64,000 nucleotides of DNA from an uncultured Alistipes sp. (GTDB taxonomy: Bacteria > Bacteroidota > Bacteroidia > Bacteroidales > Rikenellaceae), in the NCBI RefSeq assembly GCF_910580175.1, contig NZ_CAJTXD010000003.1, positions 124,001 to 188,000 of the forward strand, read 5' to 3'. A program made the position numbers and the translations under genes. The notes beneath the pieces are model-generated. The model was given only the letters and a program-made list of their open reading frames with translations, did no database searches and had not been told where the DNA came from. Below are positions 26,676-35,822 of the stretch, one piece after another; the stretch's first letter is position 1, and each line of letters begins with the position of its first letter.

Positions 26676-28463
26676 TTATCGGAGGTCGACCTGATAGGGC
26701 CAGTACATGGCGATGCCTTGTTGGCTCAGTGCTTCGCACATCCGGCGATATTCTGTCGCCAGAGTCTCCGTTGCGGGGTCGCGGAGCGCCGCACGGATCC
26801 GAATATTGAGCGAGGCGAGGATCGCCGCCAGCCCCGTCGGTTCGTCGATCGCTTCGACAATGCGGTAGTCGTCGCTTATTGCTGCCTTCTCCGCCGCTAT
26901 GGCTATGGCCGCATCGAGTCCGCCGTAGCTGTCGATCAGTCCGATGCCGAGCGCATCTTCTCCCGTCCACACCCGGCCTCCGGCGATCTCCAGCACCTGT
27001 TCGAGGGGCAGGTTGCGTCCCTCGGCCACATAGGTCGTGAAGGTTTCGTATACTTTGTCTACGCTGCGCATGATCGCTGCGCGTTCCAGCGGCGTGAGGG
27101 GAGCCATCGTGCCCATGCCGGCCGAGGCGTTGCTCTTCACGCCGTCGATCGTCACGCCCAGTTTGTTTTTCAGTGCGGCGATCGGGTCGATGTACATGCC
27201 GAATACGCCGATCGAGCCGGTCAGCGTCATCTTGTCGGCCACGATCACGTCGGCCGGACAGGAGATGTAATATCCGCCGCTGGCAGCATACGAACCCATC
27301 GATACCACCACCGGTTTTTCGGCTTTCAGCAGTTCCATTTCGCGCCAGACGACATCCGAGGCCAGTGCGCTGCCGCCCGGCGAGTTGACGCGCAGCACCA
27401 CGGCCTTTACCTGGTCGTCTTCGCGCAGGTCGGCCAGTTTTTCGGCCAGCGAGTTGCCGCCCACCGAACCGTTCGACGAGCTGCCGTCCACGATGCCGCC
27501 GTCGGCATAGGCTACGGCCACCTGCGGAGCCTTGAACCGCAGGTCGGCCGGCACTTGCGAAGCGTATGCGCCCAGCGAGATATAGTTGTAGCGGCCGTCC
27601 GGATCGGCTTCGACGCCCAGCGACGCGAATACGTCGTCCATCTGGTCTTCATAGATCAGGGCGTCGACCAACCCCTTTTCCAGGGCCTCCTCCGGCAGCG
27701 TCGCTTCCAGCTTGTCGGCCATGCGGTTCAGCGTTTCGAACGACAGGCCCCGCGAGGCGGCTACATCGGAGGCCAGGGTCTTCCACAGCGAGTTGATGAG
27801 TTGCTGCATTTGTTGGCGGTTGGCATCCGACATCTTGTTGAGGATGTAGGGTTCCACCGCGCTTTTGTATTTGCAGGCCGTAGGGCGGAACACTTCGGCT
27901 TTCAGATCGAGTTTGTCCATCAGGCCTTTGTAGAACATCATGCGCATCGAGAGTCCCGACCACTCCATGCCGCCCTGGGGTTGCAGGTAGATGCTGTCGG
28001 CCGCCGAGGCCAGGTAGTACTGGCCTTGCGTGTAGCTTTCGTTGTAGGCCACTACGAATTTGCCGCTTTGCTTGAAATCCACGATCGCGGCGCGCAGTTC
28101 TTCCACGATCGCCGAGCCGGCGATGCCGCCTCCGCCGTTCGGACGCAGGTAGATGCCGGCGATCCGGTCGTCGTTTTTTGCCGCTTCGATGGCGCGCAGG
28201 GCCTCCATCAGCGAGAGTTGCGGAGTAGGGCGCATCGACAGCAGGTCGAAGTTGGCCGTCGGGTCGGTCGAAGGGGCGTCGGCGATCCGTTCCGCCAGGT
28301 CGATCTTCAGAATCGAGCCGGGGTGGATAGAAACGTTGTTTCCGCCTATCGATGCTGCCATGCCGGCGATCATGCCGATCAGAAAGAGCCAGAAAAAGAG
28401 CGAAAGGAACGAGCCTACCAGAAAGGCCAGTACACCCGCCAAAAAGGTTTTGAAGAAATTCAT
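26676..28463 (-). CDS. sppA: Signal peptide peptidase SppA (67 kDa type)
   Basis: Membrane-bound serine/lysine protease that degrades cleaved signal peptides. I start at the ATG at 28463 (595 residues, MNFFKTFLAGVLAF), since an exact -7 box lies just upstream. An N-terminal membrane helix (about 8-40) precedes two tandem S49 domains, as in the E. coli 67 kDa enzyme. The catalytic lysine is in SGKFVVAYNE in the first domain and the nucleophile is S395 in GSYAASGGYY in the second. Both are intact. Confidence 0.93.
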   Translation of the reverse strand: MNFFKTFLAGVLAFLVGSFLSLFFWLFLIGMIAGMAASIGGNNVSIHPGSILKIDLAERIADAPSTDPTANFDLLSMRPTPQLSLMEALRAIEAAKNDDRIAGIYLRPNGGGGIAGSAIVEELRAAIVDFKQSGKFVVAYNESYTQGQYYLASAADSIYLQPQGGMEWSGLSMRMMFYKGLMDKLDLKAEVFRPTACKYKSAVEPYILNKMSDANRQQMQQLINSLWKTLASDVAASRGLSFETLNRMADKLEATLPEEALEKGLVDALIYEDQMDDVFASLGVEADPDGRYNYISLGAYASQVPADLRFKAPQVAVAYADGGIVDGSSSNGSVGGNSLAEKLADLREDDQVKAVVLRVNSPGGSALASDVVWREMELLKAEKPVVVSMGSYAASGGYYISCPADVIVADKMTLTGSIGVFGMYIDPIAALKNKLGVTIDGVKSNASAGMGTMAPLTPLERAAIMRSVDKVYETFTTYVAEGRNLPLEQVLEIAGGRVWTGEDALGIGLIDSYGGLDAAIAIAAEKAAISDDYRIVEAIDEPTGLAAILASLNIRIRAALRDPATETLATEYRRMCEALSQQGIAMYWPYQVDLR

Positions 28464-28493
28464 ATATTCCGGTTGTTTAGTGTCTGTTCTTTG

Positions 28494-28501
28494 CAAAGAT
28501 A
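28494..28501 (-). promoter_or_regulatory. Promoter -7 box for sppA
   Basis: TATCTTTG on the minus strand, 30 bases upstream of the chosen ATG; it supports that start over the one 11 codons earlier. Confidence 0.55.
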
Positions 28502-28560
28502 ATAAAAAAATTTATCGTTTTTCGATATGTTATCCGGTTTGTCGTTCGCGCAGCCGCTTT

Positions 28561-31047
28561 TTATCGAAGACCGTTTTCGAAACGATAGGTTTTTCCCGGT
28601 TCGGTTTCTATGTCATAGACATAGGTTCGTTCTGCACCGGCGACGTCTCGCAGCGCGGTCTGCGTCCGTTCGGAAAATTCGGGCCGGCGGATCGGTTGGG
28701 CGTTCAACAGCGGATTGGGGCATTCGGCCGTGCGGGCCGGTTGCAATGGCTTGGCGTTCTGTTCGAGGGGTACCGCCGAGCGGATACGTAGTGTGCCGCC
28801 GACCGTCGAGACGATTTTTACCCGCTGGAGCCGCCCTTCGGCCCACTCCAGGTCGTCGATGACGAATCCGCCGCGGCTTCGCAGGCCTGCGACCCGCCCT
28901 TGCGGCCAGGCGTCGGGCAGCGCCGGGAGCAGATGCACGGCTCCGTCGTGGCTTTGCACCAGCATTTCGGCGATGCCGGCCGTGCAGCCGAAGTTGCCGT
29001 CGATCTGAAAGGGCGGATGGGCATCGAACAGATTGGGGTAGGTGCCGCCGTTCCGACCCCGCGTGTCGGTGGTCGGGCGCAGTTGTTCGGTAATGAGCCG
29101 CCAGGCGCGGTTGCCGTCGTGCAGACGTGCCCAGAAGCATACTTTCCAGCCCATCGACCAGCCCGTCGAGTGGTCGCCGCGGCCCTCCAACGTGGTGCGT
29201 GCGGCCTGCATGAGCGCCGGGTGGGCATCGGTAATCTGACGGCCCGGATAGAGCCCCCACAGGTGAGAGGTGTGGCGATGGCGGTCGTTGGGGTCGTCCC
29301 AGTCTTCGAGCCATTCTTGCAGCTGGCCCCAGCGGCCCGTACGCATGGGGGCCAGGTTGGCGGCCGTCGTGCGCAGGCTGTCCACGAAGCGCGGGTCTTC
29401 GCCCAGCGCAGCGGCGGCATCCATCGTGTTGTGCAGCAGGTCGTGGATCATCTGGTTGTCCATCGTGGTGCCGGCCACCACCACGAAATTCCGTTTTCCG
29501 TTGACTTTCGGCGCATTTTCCGGCGAGTAGGAGGGGGCTGCCACCAGGCAGCCGTATTTCGGTTCGCGCACCAGGAAGTCGAGGTAGAAGCGGCAGGCAT
29601 CGCGCATCAGCGGGTAGACCGCGGCCAGGTAGCCGCGGTCGCCCGAAAAGAGGTAGCGATCCCACAGATGTTGGCAGAACCACGCGTTGCACGTGGGCCA
29701 GATGCCATATTTCGGGCCGTCGACCGCACCCGTCGCGCACCAGATGTCGGTGTTGTGGTGGAGCGTCCAGCCCCGGCAGCCGTACATGGCGGCTGCGGCG
29801 CGTCCTTGTTCCGCCGTGCGCCGGATCAGATCGATGAACGGCTCGTGCATTTCCGGCAGGTTGGTCGACTCGGCCGGCCAGTAGTTCATCTCCACGTTGA
29901 TGTCGGTCGTATATTTTCCGTCCCAGGGGGCGTGGCGCTTGTGGTTCCAGATGCCTTGCAGGTTGGCCGCCTGGCCGCCCGGCTGCGAACAGCATATGAG
30001 CAGGTAGCGCCCGAACTGGAAGTAGAGCGCTGCCAGTTGCGGGTCGGACGCAGCGGCGAATTCGTGCAGACGTACGTCGGTGGGCTTGTCGGCTTGGTCG
30101 TTGCGGCCCAGGTCGAGCGATACGCGGTCGAAATAGCACCGGTAAATCGCTTCGTGCTTGCGGAGCGCTTCTTTGTATTTGCTTTCCGCATGGGCCAGAT
30201 AGGTTTCGGCTTTTCGTGCCGCGTCGCCCGACACGTTTTTGTAGTCGACGAAGTTCGTGCCGATCGAAATGCGGAGGATCGCCTGGTCGGCCCCGCACAC
30301 CCGTATCGTGCTGTCGGAGAGCACGACGGTTTGGCCGCCTTCTTGTTCGATGCGGGCGATGGCCGTGAAGCGGACTTTGCCTTCGATCCCCTCGTGATCG
30401 TCGGCCTTGCCGTCGAGCCGCAGGTCATTGCCGTAGGCCGAACGCTCAATGTTGTGTTCGTAGGGCGTGTCGTAGCGGGCCGTGAAAGTTATGCTGTGTT
30501 TCTTCGAGGCGGTCAGCCGTACGATCAGCACCTGGTCGGCCAGCGAGACGAACGCCTCGCGGGTGTAGAGAATGCCGTTGGCTGTGAAGCGCGTCGTCGC
30601 CACCGCGCGGGCGATGTCCAGTTCCCGGCGGTAGTCGCCGTACCCTGCGATGTTTTCGAAATCGAGCCGCAGCGACCCCACCGTCTGGTAGGGCATGCCG
30701 TTGGCTCCCGAGGGCGAGCAGATCGCCGGGCCGCAGAGACGCTGCGCTTCGAGGTTGCGTCCTTCGAAAAGCAGCCGCCGGATCTCCGGCAGCGCCTCGC
30801 GGGCCGCCGGATTGGTGTTGTTGTAGGGCGAGCCGGCCCACACGGTTTCCTCGTTGAGTTGGAACTCTTCGTGCCGCGGGTCGCCGAAGACCATAGCTCC
30901 TATGCGGCCGTTGCCCAGGGGCAGCGCCTCCTCCCAGCAGGCCGCAGGTCGGACGTAATGCAGTTTCAGTTCGCCGTCCGCGGCCCCGGCGGCCCGAATT
31001 GCAGTCGTCCAGCCCAGCAGGATGAGCAGCAGTCCAAGGTTTTTCAT
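28561..31047 (-). CDS. Glycoside hydrolase family 95, alpha-L-fucosidase-like
   Basis: Exported enzyme expected to remove alpha-1,2-linked fucose from mucin or milk glycans by inversion. The start at 31047 gives 828 residues with a signal peptide (MKNLGLLLILLGWTTAIRAAG); a longer frame reaches 31179 but the -7 box lies inside it. Family motifs are EALPLGNGRIGAMVFG, NEETVWAGSPY, NLQGIWNHKR with DINVEMNYWPAE (the asparagines assist the base), SPENAPK (candidate acid Glu) and HPPFQIDGNFG (Asp). Some GH95 members act on galactose instead. There is no SusC/SusD pair beside it, so it is not in a typical polysaccharide locus. Confidence 0.9.
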   Translation of the reverse strand: MKNLGLLLILLGWTTAIRAAGAADGELKLHYVRPAACWEEALPLGNGRIGAMVFGDPRHEEFQLNEETVWAGSPYNNTNPAAREALPEIRRLLFEGRNLEAQRLCGPAICSPSGANGMPYQTVGSLRLDFENIAGYGDYRRELDIARAVATTRFTANGILYTREAFVSLADQVLIVRLTASKKHSITFTARYDTPYEHNIERSAYGNDLRLDGKADDHEGIEGKVRFTAIARIEQEGGQTVVLSDSTIRVCGADQAILRISIGTNFVDYKNVSGDAARKAETYLAHAESKYKEALRKHEAIYRCYFDRVSLDLGRNDQADKPTDVRLHEFAAASDPQLAALYFQFGRYLLICCSQPGGQAANLQGIWNHKRHAPWDGKYTTDINVEMNYWPAESTNLPEMHEPFIDLIRRTAEQGRAAAAMYGCRGWTLHHNTDIWCATGAVDGPKYGIWPTCNAWFCQHLWDRYLFSGDRGYLAAVYPLMRDACRFYLDFLVREPKYGCLVAAPSYSPENAPKVNGKRNFVVVAGTTMDNQMIHDLLHNTMDAAAALGEDPRFVDSLRTTAANLAPMRTGRWGQLQEWLEDWDDPNDRHRHTSHLWGLYPGRQITDAHPALMQAARTTLEGRGDHSTGWSMGWKVCFWARLHDGNRAWRLITEQLRPTTDTRGRNGGTYPNLFDAHPPFQIDGNFGCTAGIAEMLVQSHDGAVHLLPALPDAWPQGRVAGLRSRGGFVIDDLEWAEGRLQRVKIVSTVGGTLRIRSAVPLEQNAKPLQPARTAECPNPLLNAQPIRRPEFSERTQTALRDVAGAERTYVYDIETEPGKTYRFENGLR

Positions 31048-31099
31048 GATCGATAATTTTGAATCGGTTTCTTCGGAGCCGAAGTCGGGTTCCTTTTTG

Positions 31100-31107
31100 C
31101 AAAGATA
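31100..31107 (-). promoter_or_regulatory. Promoter -7 box for the GH95 gene
   Basis: TATCTTTG on the minus strand, 52 bases upstream of the ATG at 31047. Confidence 0.55.
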
Positions 31108-31186
31108 ACGAACACGTTTGTATTTGATCCGGATGCCTTTCGTTTTTTGTTCATTCTTCGATTCGGCGATGATTTTCATCTGTTCG

Positions 31187-31218
31187 TTGGTTTACATTGG
31201 TTTTTATATTTATATTTG
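31187..31218 (+). promoter_or_regulatory. Promoter of the first glycosyltransferase gene
   Basis: TTGG (31187-31190) and TATATTTG (31211-31218) with a 20-base spacer; predicts a leader of about 27 bases before the ATG at 31251. Confidence 0.55.
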
Positions 31219-31250
31219 TAAAATATAATAGAAAATACCCTTTCTTGGAT

Positions 31251-32348
31251 ATGAAGCCTCAGCGCAAGATCGCCGTCGAGTTGCTCGAAATAGGAAACCG
31301 CAATGTCGGATTCGGCGAATTCACTTACCAGTTGGGTGCGCATCTCGCCGCCCGTGCCGCTGCCTTGCGCCAGGAGCATGGCATCGATTTTTATTTCATC
31401 GTGCCGCGGGGTTTCAAGGGGTGTTTCGGGCCGGATGTGAGTTATATCCAGACATTCCGTCCGATCCGCAAGTTGTTGCGTTTTTATCCTGAACGCATGG
31501 ATCTGTTCCATGTCACGCATCAGTTTTCGCGCATCAAGTACATGTTTTTTGCGCGGCGCAATTTGTTGACTATCCACGACATCAACTTCTTCTATGAAAA
31601 GAGCGCCTGCAAGCTGCCCCGCTACGTTCGCGCTTTCCGCTTGCGGCTGGCCCATGCGGACGACTTGGTTTATATTTCGCAGTTCGCTCGTGCCGACGTG
31701 GGGAAGCATTTCGCTCCGAAACAGCCCGATCGGGTAATCTACAATGGTGTGGCCGACTTCTCCCGGAATGCCTCCGCCTCGGTCGATCTGTCGTCGTTCG
31801 GTCTGCCGGAGCATTTTCTGTTGCACATTTCGAGTTTGCAGCCCAAGAAGAACGTACATCTGCTTGTCGAGATGATGGCTTCGCTGCCCGAAGAAAATTT
31901 GGTCATCGTCGGCAACTGGCACTCCGGTTACGGCCGGCGGCTCCGCGAACGGATCGACCGCGAGGGGCTGAAGAATATCTTTCCGCTCGACCATGTGACC
32001 GATGCCGAGAAATTCGCCCTTTACGAGCGTTGCAAAGGATTCTGCTTCCCGTCGTTGTGCGAGGGTTTCGGCTTGCCGCCCGTCGAGGCCATGAAAGCCG
32101 GCAAACCGGTCTTTCTCTCCACGCTCACGTCGCTGCCCGAGGTGGGCGGCGATTGCGCCTGTTATTATTCCGAGTTGACGCCCGCAGCGATGGCTTCCGC
32201 GACCCGCCGGGGGCTGGACGACTTCGCCGCCGATCCGGTGCAGGCGTCCGAACGCATCCGGGGTTGGGCCGGCCGTTTCAATTGGGAGAAGTGTGCCGAC
32301 GAATATATCGCCTGCTATTTGGATTTGCTGGACAAAAATAACGGATAA
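31251..32348 (+). CDS. Glycosyltransferase, GT4 family
   Basis: GT-B fold transferase of 365 residues, probably adding a sugar to a cell-surface glycan from a nucleotide-sugar donor. I start at MKPQRKIAVE (31251), directly downstream of a good promoter. The C-terminal donor domain has LLHISSLQPKKNVHLLVEM, the conserved ERCKGFCFPSLCEGFGLPPVE region with the EX7E motif, and GKPVFLSTLTSLPEVGGD. It stands alone, convergent with a second GT4 gene across a shared terminator. Donor and acceptor are unknown. Confidence 0.88.
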   Translation: MKPQRKIAVELLEIGNRNVGFGEFTYQLGAHLAARAAALRQEHGIDFYFIVPRGFKGCFGPDVSYIQTFRPIRKLLRFYPERMDLFHVTHQFSRIKYMFFARRNLLTIHDINFFYEKSACKLPRYVRAFRLRLAHADDLVYISQFARADVGKHFAPKQPDRVIYNGVADFSRNASASVDLSSFGLPEHFLLHISSLQPKKNVHLLVEMMASLPEENLVIVGNWHSGYGRRLRERIDREGLKNIFPLDHVTDAEKFALYERCKGFCFPSLCEGFGLPPVEAMKAGKPVFLSTLTSLPEVGGDCACYYSELTPAAMASATRRGLDDFAADPVQASERIRGWAGRFNWEKCADEYIACYLDLLDKNNG

Positions 32349-32374
32349 GGAAACCGAGCGCCCGATTTAAGAAG

Positions 32375-32415
32375 AAACACCCCTCGCTGCAAGAGCCATG
32401 CAGCGAGGGGTGTTT
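32375..32415. terminator. Bidirectional terminator between the two glycosyltransferase genes
   Basis: A 17-bp perfect stem (32375-32391 with 32399-32415) with a 7-base loop and T-rich 3' ends, better on the plus strand. It lies between convergent stops at 32348 and 32435. Confidence 0.85.
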
Positions 32416-32434
32416 CTTTGTTTCGGATGTTTTT

Positions 32435-33562
32435 TCATTCGGTCGTTCTGCGGTATACTTCCATCAGGTCGGCCGTCAGTTTTTCCGGTTCGAAGCGCAT
32501 CGCATAGGCGCGGCCCCGTTCGATCATGCGGCGGCGCAGCGCCTCGTCGGAGCGTATCTCCGCGATCTTGTCGGCCAGTGCCTGCGGATCATCCGGATCG
32601 ACGTATGCCGCATCCGGCCCGCCCGCTTCTTCCAGACACGATCCCGTAGCGCCGATGGTCGGCACGCCGCAGCACGCCGCCTCGATCATCGGAATGCCGA
32701 AGCCCTCGAACCGCGACGGATAGACGAAGAGGTCGGCCATGCGGTAGAAGGCGGGCAGTTCGGCGAACTCCACCCGGTCGAAGATGTGCAGCCGCGGCGT
32801 CAGTCCGTTCTGTGCCGCATATCTTTCGACTTCAGTCGTGTAGGGTGTCCGTTTGCCGATGGCGACGATGTGGACGGGTTCCGCCGTCCGGGCTGCCGCC
32901 TGCACCAGCAGCAGCAAGTTTTTCCGTCGTTCGATGCTGCCGACATAGAGGATATAGCGTTCCGGAAGGTTGTATTTCTCGCGTACGGCACGTTGCGTCT
33001 CCTCCGCGACTTCGCGCTTGAAACTCTCGTCGCAGCCTTGATACACTACGTCGATCTTTTCGGGCGCGATGCCGAAGTATGCAACGATGTCGCGTTTGGT
33101 CGCCTCGCTGATGGCAATGATCCGGTCGGCTTGCTGACATGCTTTGCGGTATTTGTAGGTGTAGATCTTGCGGTCGATCCATTTGTAGTAGGAGGGGAAG
33201 CGCAGGAAGATCAGGTCGTGGATCGTCACGACCGAGCGGACGCCCGACTTGCGCAGTCCGAACGGCAGTTCTGCGGCCAGGCCGTGGAATAGCGAGACTT
33301 CGGCCGGCAGTTCGTGCCGGATATCGAACGTGCGCCACCAGGCTTTGCCGATTCCTTTGCGCTGCCGCTGCGGGTAGCGGAACTCGATCTGCGGCATTTG
33401 CGGCAGCCGGCGGCGCAGGTCGTCGCGCCCCGGGTCGGGCGAGTAGAGCAGGTAGCGGTTTGCAGGGGCGAAGCGGGCCAGTGCTTCGATCATCATGCGG
33501 CCGTAGTTGCCCAGACCTGTTGCGTTGTGCGTGATGCGTTTGGCATCGTAGGCGATCGTCAT
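32435..33562 (-). CDS. Glycosyltransferase, GT4 family
   Basis: Second GT-B transferase, 375 residues from the ATG at 33562, which overlaps the stop of the flavoprotein gene. It opens MTIAYDAKRITHNATGLGNYG, the usual N-terminal acceptor-domain signature (KR...TGLGNYGR). The donor domain has ILYVGSIERRKNLLLLVQA and ADLFVYPSRFEGFGIPMIEA. Similar proteins act in O-antigen or capsule synthesis as mannosyl- or rhamnosyltransferases; the sugar here cannot be told. A third start, MEPM, lies three codons upstream. Confidence 0.88.
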   Translation of the reverse strand: MTIAYDAKRITHNATGLGNYGRMMIEALARFAPANRYLLYSPDPGRDDLRRRLPQMPQIEFRYPQRQRKGIGKAWWRTFDIRHELPAEVSLFHGLAAELPFGLRKSGVRSVVTIHDLIFLRFPSYYKWIDRKIYTYKYRKACQQADRIIAISEATKRDIVAYFGIAPEKIDVVYQGCDESFKREVAEETQRAVREKYNLPERYILYVGSIERRKNLLLLVQAAARTAEPVHIVAIGKRTPYTTEVERYAAQNGLTPRLHIFDRVEFAELPAFYRMADLFVYPSRFEGFGIPMIEAACCGVPTIGATGSCLEEAGGPDAAYVDPDDPQALADKIAEIRSDEALRRRMIERGRAYAMRFEPEKLTADLMEVYRRTTE

Positions 33563-35124
33563 CGGTTCCATCTGTCGATATGGTTGCGGACGGCTTCGGC
33601 GATGCGTTCGCCGTCGAGTGCCGCCGAAATGATTCCTCCCGCATATCCGGCGCCTTCGCCCGTAGGGAAAAGGCCCGCCGTCGCGGGGTGCATGAGCGTC
33701 GTCGGGTCGCGCGGGATACGCACGGGCGACGAGGTGCGCGACTCGACTCCGGCCACGATGGCCTCGTTGGTCACGAAGCCCCGCATCCGACGTCCGAACG
33801 TCGCGATACCGGCCCGCAGATTCTCTGCGATGAACCGCGGCATCCATTCATCGAGCCGCGAGGGGACGAGTCCCGGGATGTAGGATGTCGTCGGAAGTGT
33901 GGCGCTGGCCCGGCCGGCCACGAAGTCGGCCACGCGCTGTGCCGGTGCGATCTGCCGGTCGCCGCCATATTTACGGGCTTGTTCTTCGAACTGCTGCTGG
34001 AACTTCAGCCCGGCCAGTTCGCCCCATTCGGTTCGCAGGTGCTCGAAGTCGGCGAGCCGCACCTCCGTCACGATGCCCGAATTGGCATAGGGCGACGTGC
34101 GGCCGCTGGGCGACATGCCGTTGACCACCGACTGGGATGCGTCGGTCATCGCCGGCACGATGAAGCCGCCCGGACACATGCAGAACGAGTAGACGCCGCG
34201 GCCGTTCTCCTGGCTCACGAGCGAATAGGCCGCGGCCGGAAGATAGTCGCCGCGTCGGTCGCAATGGTATTGGATCGAGTCGATCAATGCTTGGGGGTGT
34301 TCGATCCGCACGCCCATGGCGAAAGGTTTGGCTTCGATGTGCACGCCTCGGCGGTGTAGCAGCTCATAGATGTCGTGCGCCGAATGGCCCGTGGCCAGCA
34401 CCACGGCGGCTCCGTCGATCGTTTCGTCGCCGCACTGCACGCCGCAGATGCGTCCGTTCTTGATCGTCAGGTCGGTAACGCGGCGCCCGAAGAGTACTGC
34501 GCCCCCGGAATCGACGATCGTGCGGCGGATGTTGCGGATGATGTCGGGCAACTTGTCGGTACCGATGTGAGGATGGGCTTCGTAGAGGATTTCGGGTGTA
34601 GCGCCGTGGAAGACAAGTGTTTGCAGCGCCTTGTTGTAGTCGCCGCGTTTTTTGCTGCGGGTAAAGAGCTTGCCGTCCGAAAAGGTGCCGGCGCCGCCTT
34701 CGCCGAAAGCGTAGTTCGAGTCGGGGTCGACGGCTCCGTTGCGGTTGATCTGCGCGATGTCGACCTTGCGGGCCGCGACGTCGCGGCCGCGCTCCACAAG
34801 GATGGGCCGCAGTCCGAGTTCGATGAGCCGCAGGGCGGCGAATAACCCGGCCGGGCCGGAACCCACGATCACGACCTCCGTGCGACCGGCTACCGAGGGG
34901 TAGTCGAAGTGCACGGGTGCCGGCTGCGGTTCGTTGTCGACATAGATTTCGAGCGTCAGATTGACTTTTGGGGCACCCCGTCGTGCATCGATCGATCGTT
35001 TGACGACCCGGGTCAGCGCGATGTCGCGCTCGGCTACGCCCATGCGCCGTGCCGCCTGCGGAACGTAGCGTTTCGCGTCGGCGGCTGCTTCGGGCGAGAG
35101 TACAAGAGTTATGCGTTGAGGCAT
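33559..35124 (-). CDS. FAD-dependent oxidoreductase of the COG2509 type
   Basis: Cytoplasmic flavoprotein of 521 residues. A ~90-residue N-terminal domain (LSPEAAADAKRYVPQAARRMG) precedes the FAD-binding motif VVIVGSGPAGLFAALRLIELG at about residue 88; GEGGAGTFSDGKLFTRSKKR and the C-terminal GEGAGYAGGIISAALDG are typical of this uncharacterised dehydrogenase group. The reaction is not known. It is translationally coupled to the glycosyltransferase downstream by a 4-base overlap, which may only reflect gene packing. Confidence 0.85.
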   Translation of the reverse strand: MPQRITLVLSPEAAADAKRYVPQAARRMGVAERDIALTRVVKRSIDARRGAPKVNLTLEIYVDNEPQPAPVHFDYPSVAGRTEVVIVGSGPAGLFAALRLIELGLRPILVERGRDVAARKVDIAQINRNGAVDPDSNYAFGEGGAGTFSDGKLFTRSKKRGDYNKALQTLVFHGATPEILYEAHPHIGTDKLPDIIRNIRRTIVDSGGAVLFGRRVTDLTIKNGRICGVQCGDETIDGAAVVLATGHSAHDIYELLHRRGVHIEAKPFAMGVRIEHPQALIDSIQYHCDRRGDYLPAAAYSLVSQENGRGVYSFCMCPGGFIVPAMTDASQSVVNGMSPSGRTSPYANSGIVTEVRLADFEHLRTEWGELAGLKFQQQFEEQARKYGGDRQIAPAQRVADFVAGRASATLPTTSYIPGLVPSRLDEWMPRFIAENLRAGIATFGRRMRGFVTNEAIVAGVESRTSSPVRIPRDPTTLMHPATAGLFPTGEGAGYAGGIISAALDGERIAEAVRNHIDRWNR

Positions 35125-35203
35125 GGGAAAGTTGTCGATTGGGTCGGGGTAAAAGTCGTTGACATGCTTCCGGATGTGCCTGCACCTTCAAGATGCGGCC
35201 CGA

Positions 35204-35236
35204 CAAAGATACGAATAAGTTGAGTGCAATGCCAAA
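35204..35236 (-). promoter_or_regulatory. Promoter of the flavoprotein-glycosyltransferase unit
   Basis: On the minus strand TTTG (35233-35236), a 21-base spacer and TATCTTTG (35204-35211). It gives a leader of about 75 bases. The rest of 35237-35565 holds no convincing gene. Confidence 0.6.
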
Positions 35237-35565
35237 TTTATTTGAGCATTGCCGAAACGAAATATCTTACAATGCTAAATATACGAAAAGCCGGGCGCAG
35301 AAGCAAACGAAATTTGATATCCGTTGCGACGGAGCATGGGGTAAAGGTGCATGTTGAAATCGGATGCCGCTGCAAACGTCGGTGGGGTTTTCGACGCTCC
35401 TTGGGATTTTGTGTGTTGTCCGGACGCATTTCCGGAGTCGTCGTTCTGTTTTTTTTCTTGTGTAAAATTTAATCGTTTAAGTAGTCAACTTGTTGCGTTG
35501 CAGCGCTTTTTCGGGCAGGGTAATGTTACCAAATTGTTAAATATATTTAAAATATTCATAAAATA

Positions 35566-35597
35566 TTTGCACAATTCAAAATTCCGCCTTATCTTTG
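35566..35597 (+). promoter_or_regulatory. Consensus promoter of a candidate small RNA
   Basis: TTTG (35566-35569), a 20-base spacer and TATCTTTG (35590-35597): a full match to the Bacteroidetes promoter on the plus strand, with no protein-coding gene downstream before the terminator. Confidence 0.7.
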
Positions 35598-35602
35598 CCC
35601 TT

Positions 35603-35797
35603 GAAGTTTTAAGGTTCATTTAGGTTAGTAGTTTTAGGTTGGTTGAGGAAATCGGCAGGTTGTAACGGAAATCCGTTACTAAGACTTCGAGGGCGGTGCT
35701 CGTCCGAAGGGTCGAATACCTCCGATTGACCCTCATTTTCAACGGGGTGGTTCCCGTTGAAAAAAGGCTCAAAGTTGTGAAACTTAGGGCCTTTTTT
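35603..35797 (+). ncRNA. Candidate structured non-coding RNA, about 195 nt
   Basis: A perfect promoter and a terminator bracket a non-coding stretch that folds well by hand. A long stem pairs 35644-35648 with 35731-35735, 35650-35655 with 35722-35727, and 35657-35660 with 35718-35721. It encloses two hairpins: 35663-35668 with 35673-35678, and 35683-35701, in which 35683-35689 pairs with 35705-35713 around a bulge and 35691-35694 pairs with 35698-35701. An 11-bp hairpin follows (35736-35746 with 35753-35763), and then the terminator. The first ~40 bases are G/T-rich and look unpaired. It has no tRNA-like end, so it is not tmRNA. It could belong to the known Bacteroidales-1 class or be 6S RNA, or be new; I cannot tell without a covariance search. 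Confidence 0.65.
35760..35797. terminator. Terminator shared by the small RNA and the DUF3298 gene
   Basis: A 9-bp stem (A6GGC at 35760-35768 with GCCT6 at 35789-35797) with a 20-base loop and T runs readable in both directions, between the RNA and the convergent DUF3298 gene. Confidence 0.65.
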
Positions 35798-35822
35798 TAT
35801 TTTTCCGCAGGTCGTTTCTCTG

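Noticed and set aside
35224..35472. An 82-codon forward frame upstream of the small RNA
   Set aside because: No ribosome-binding site, no signal or domain, and it overlaps the flavoprotein promoter region; likely chance.
35603..35797. The small RNA as tmRNA or SRP RNA
   Set aside because: There is no tRNA-like end pairing or CCA-type T arm, no tag reading frame, and no SRP Alu/S-domain core that I can recognise.
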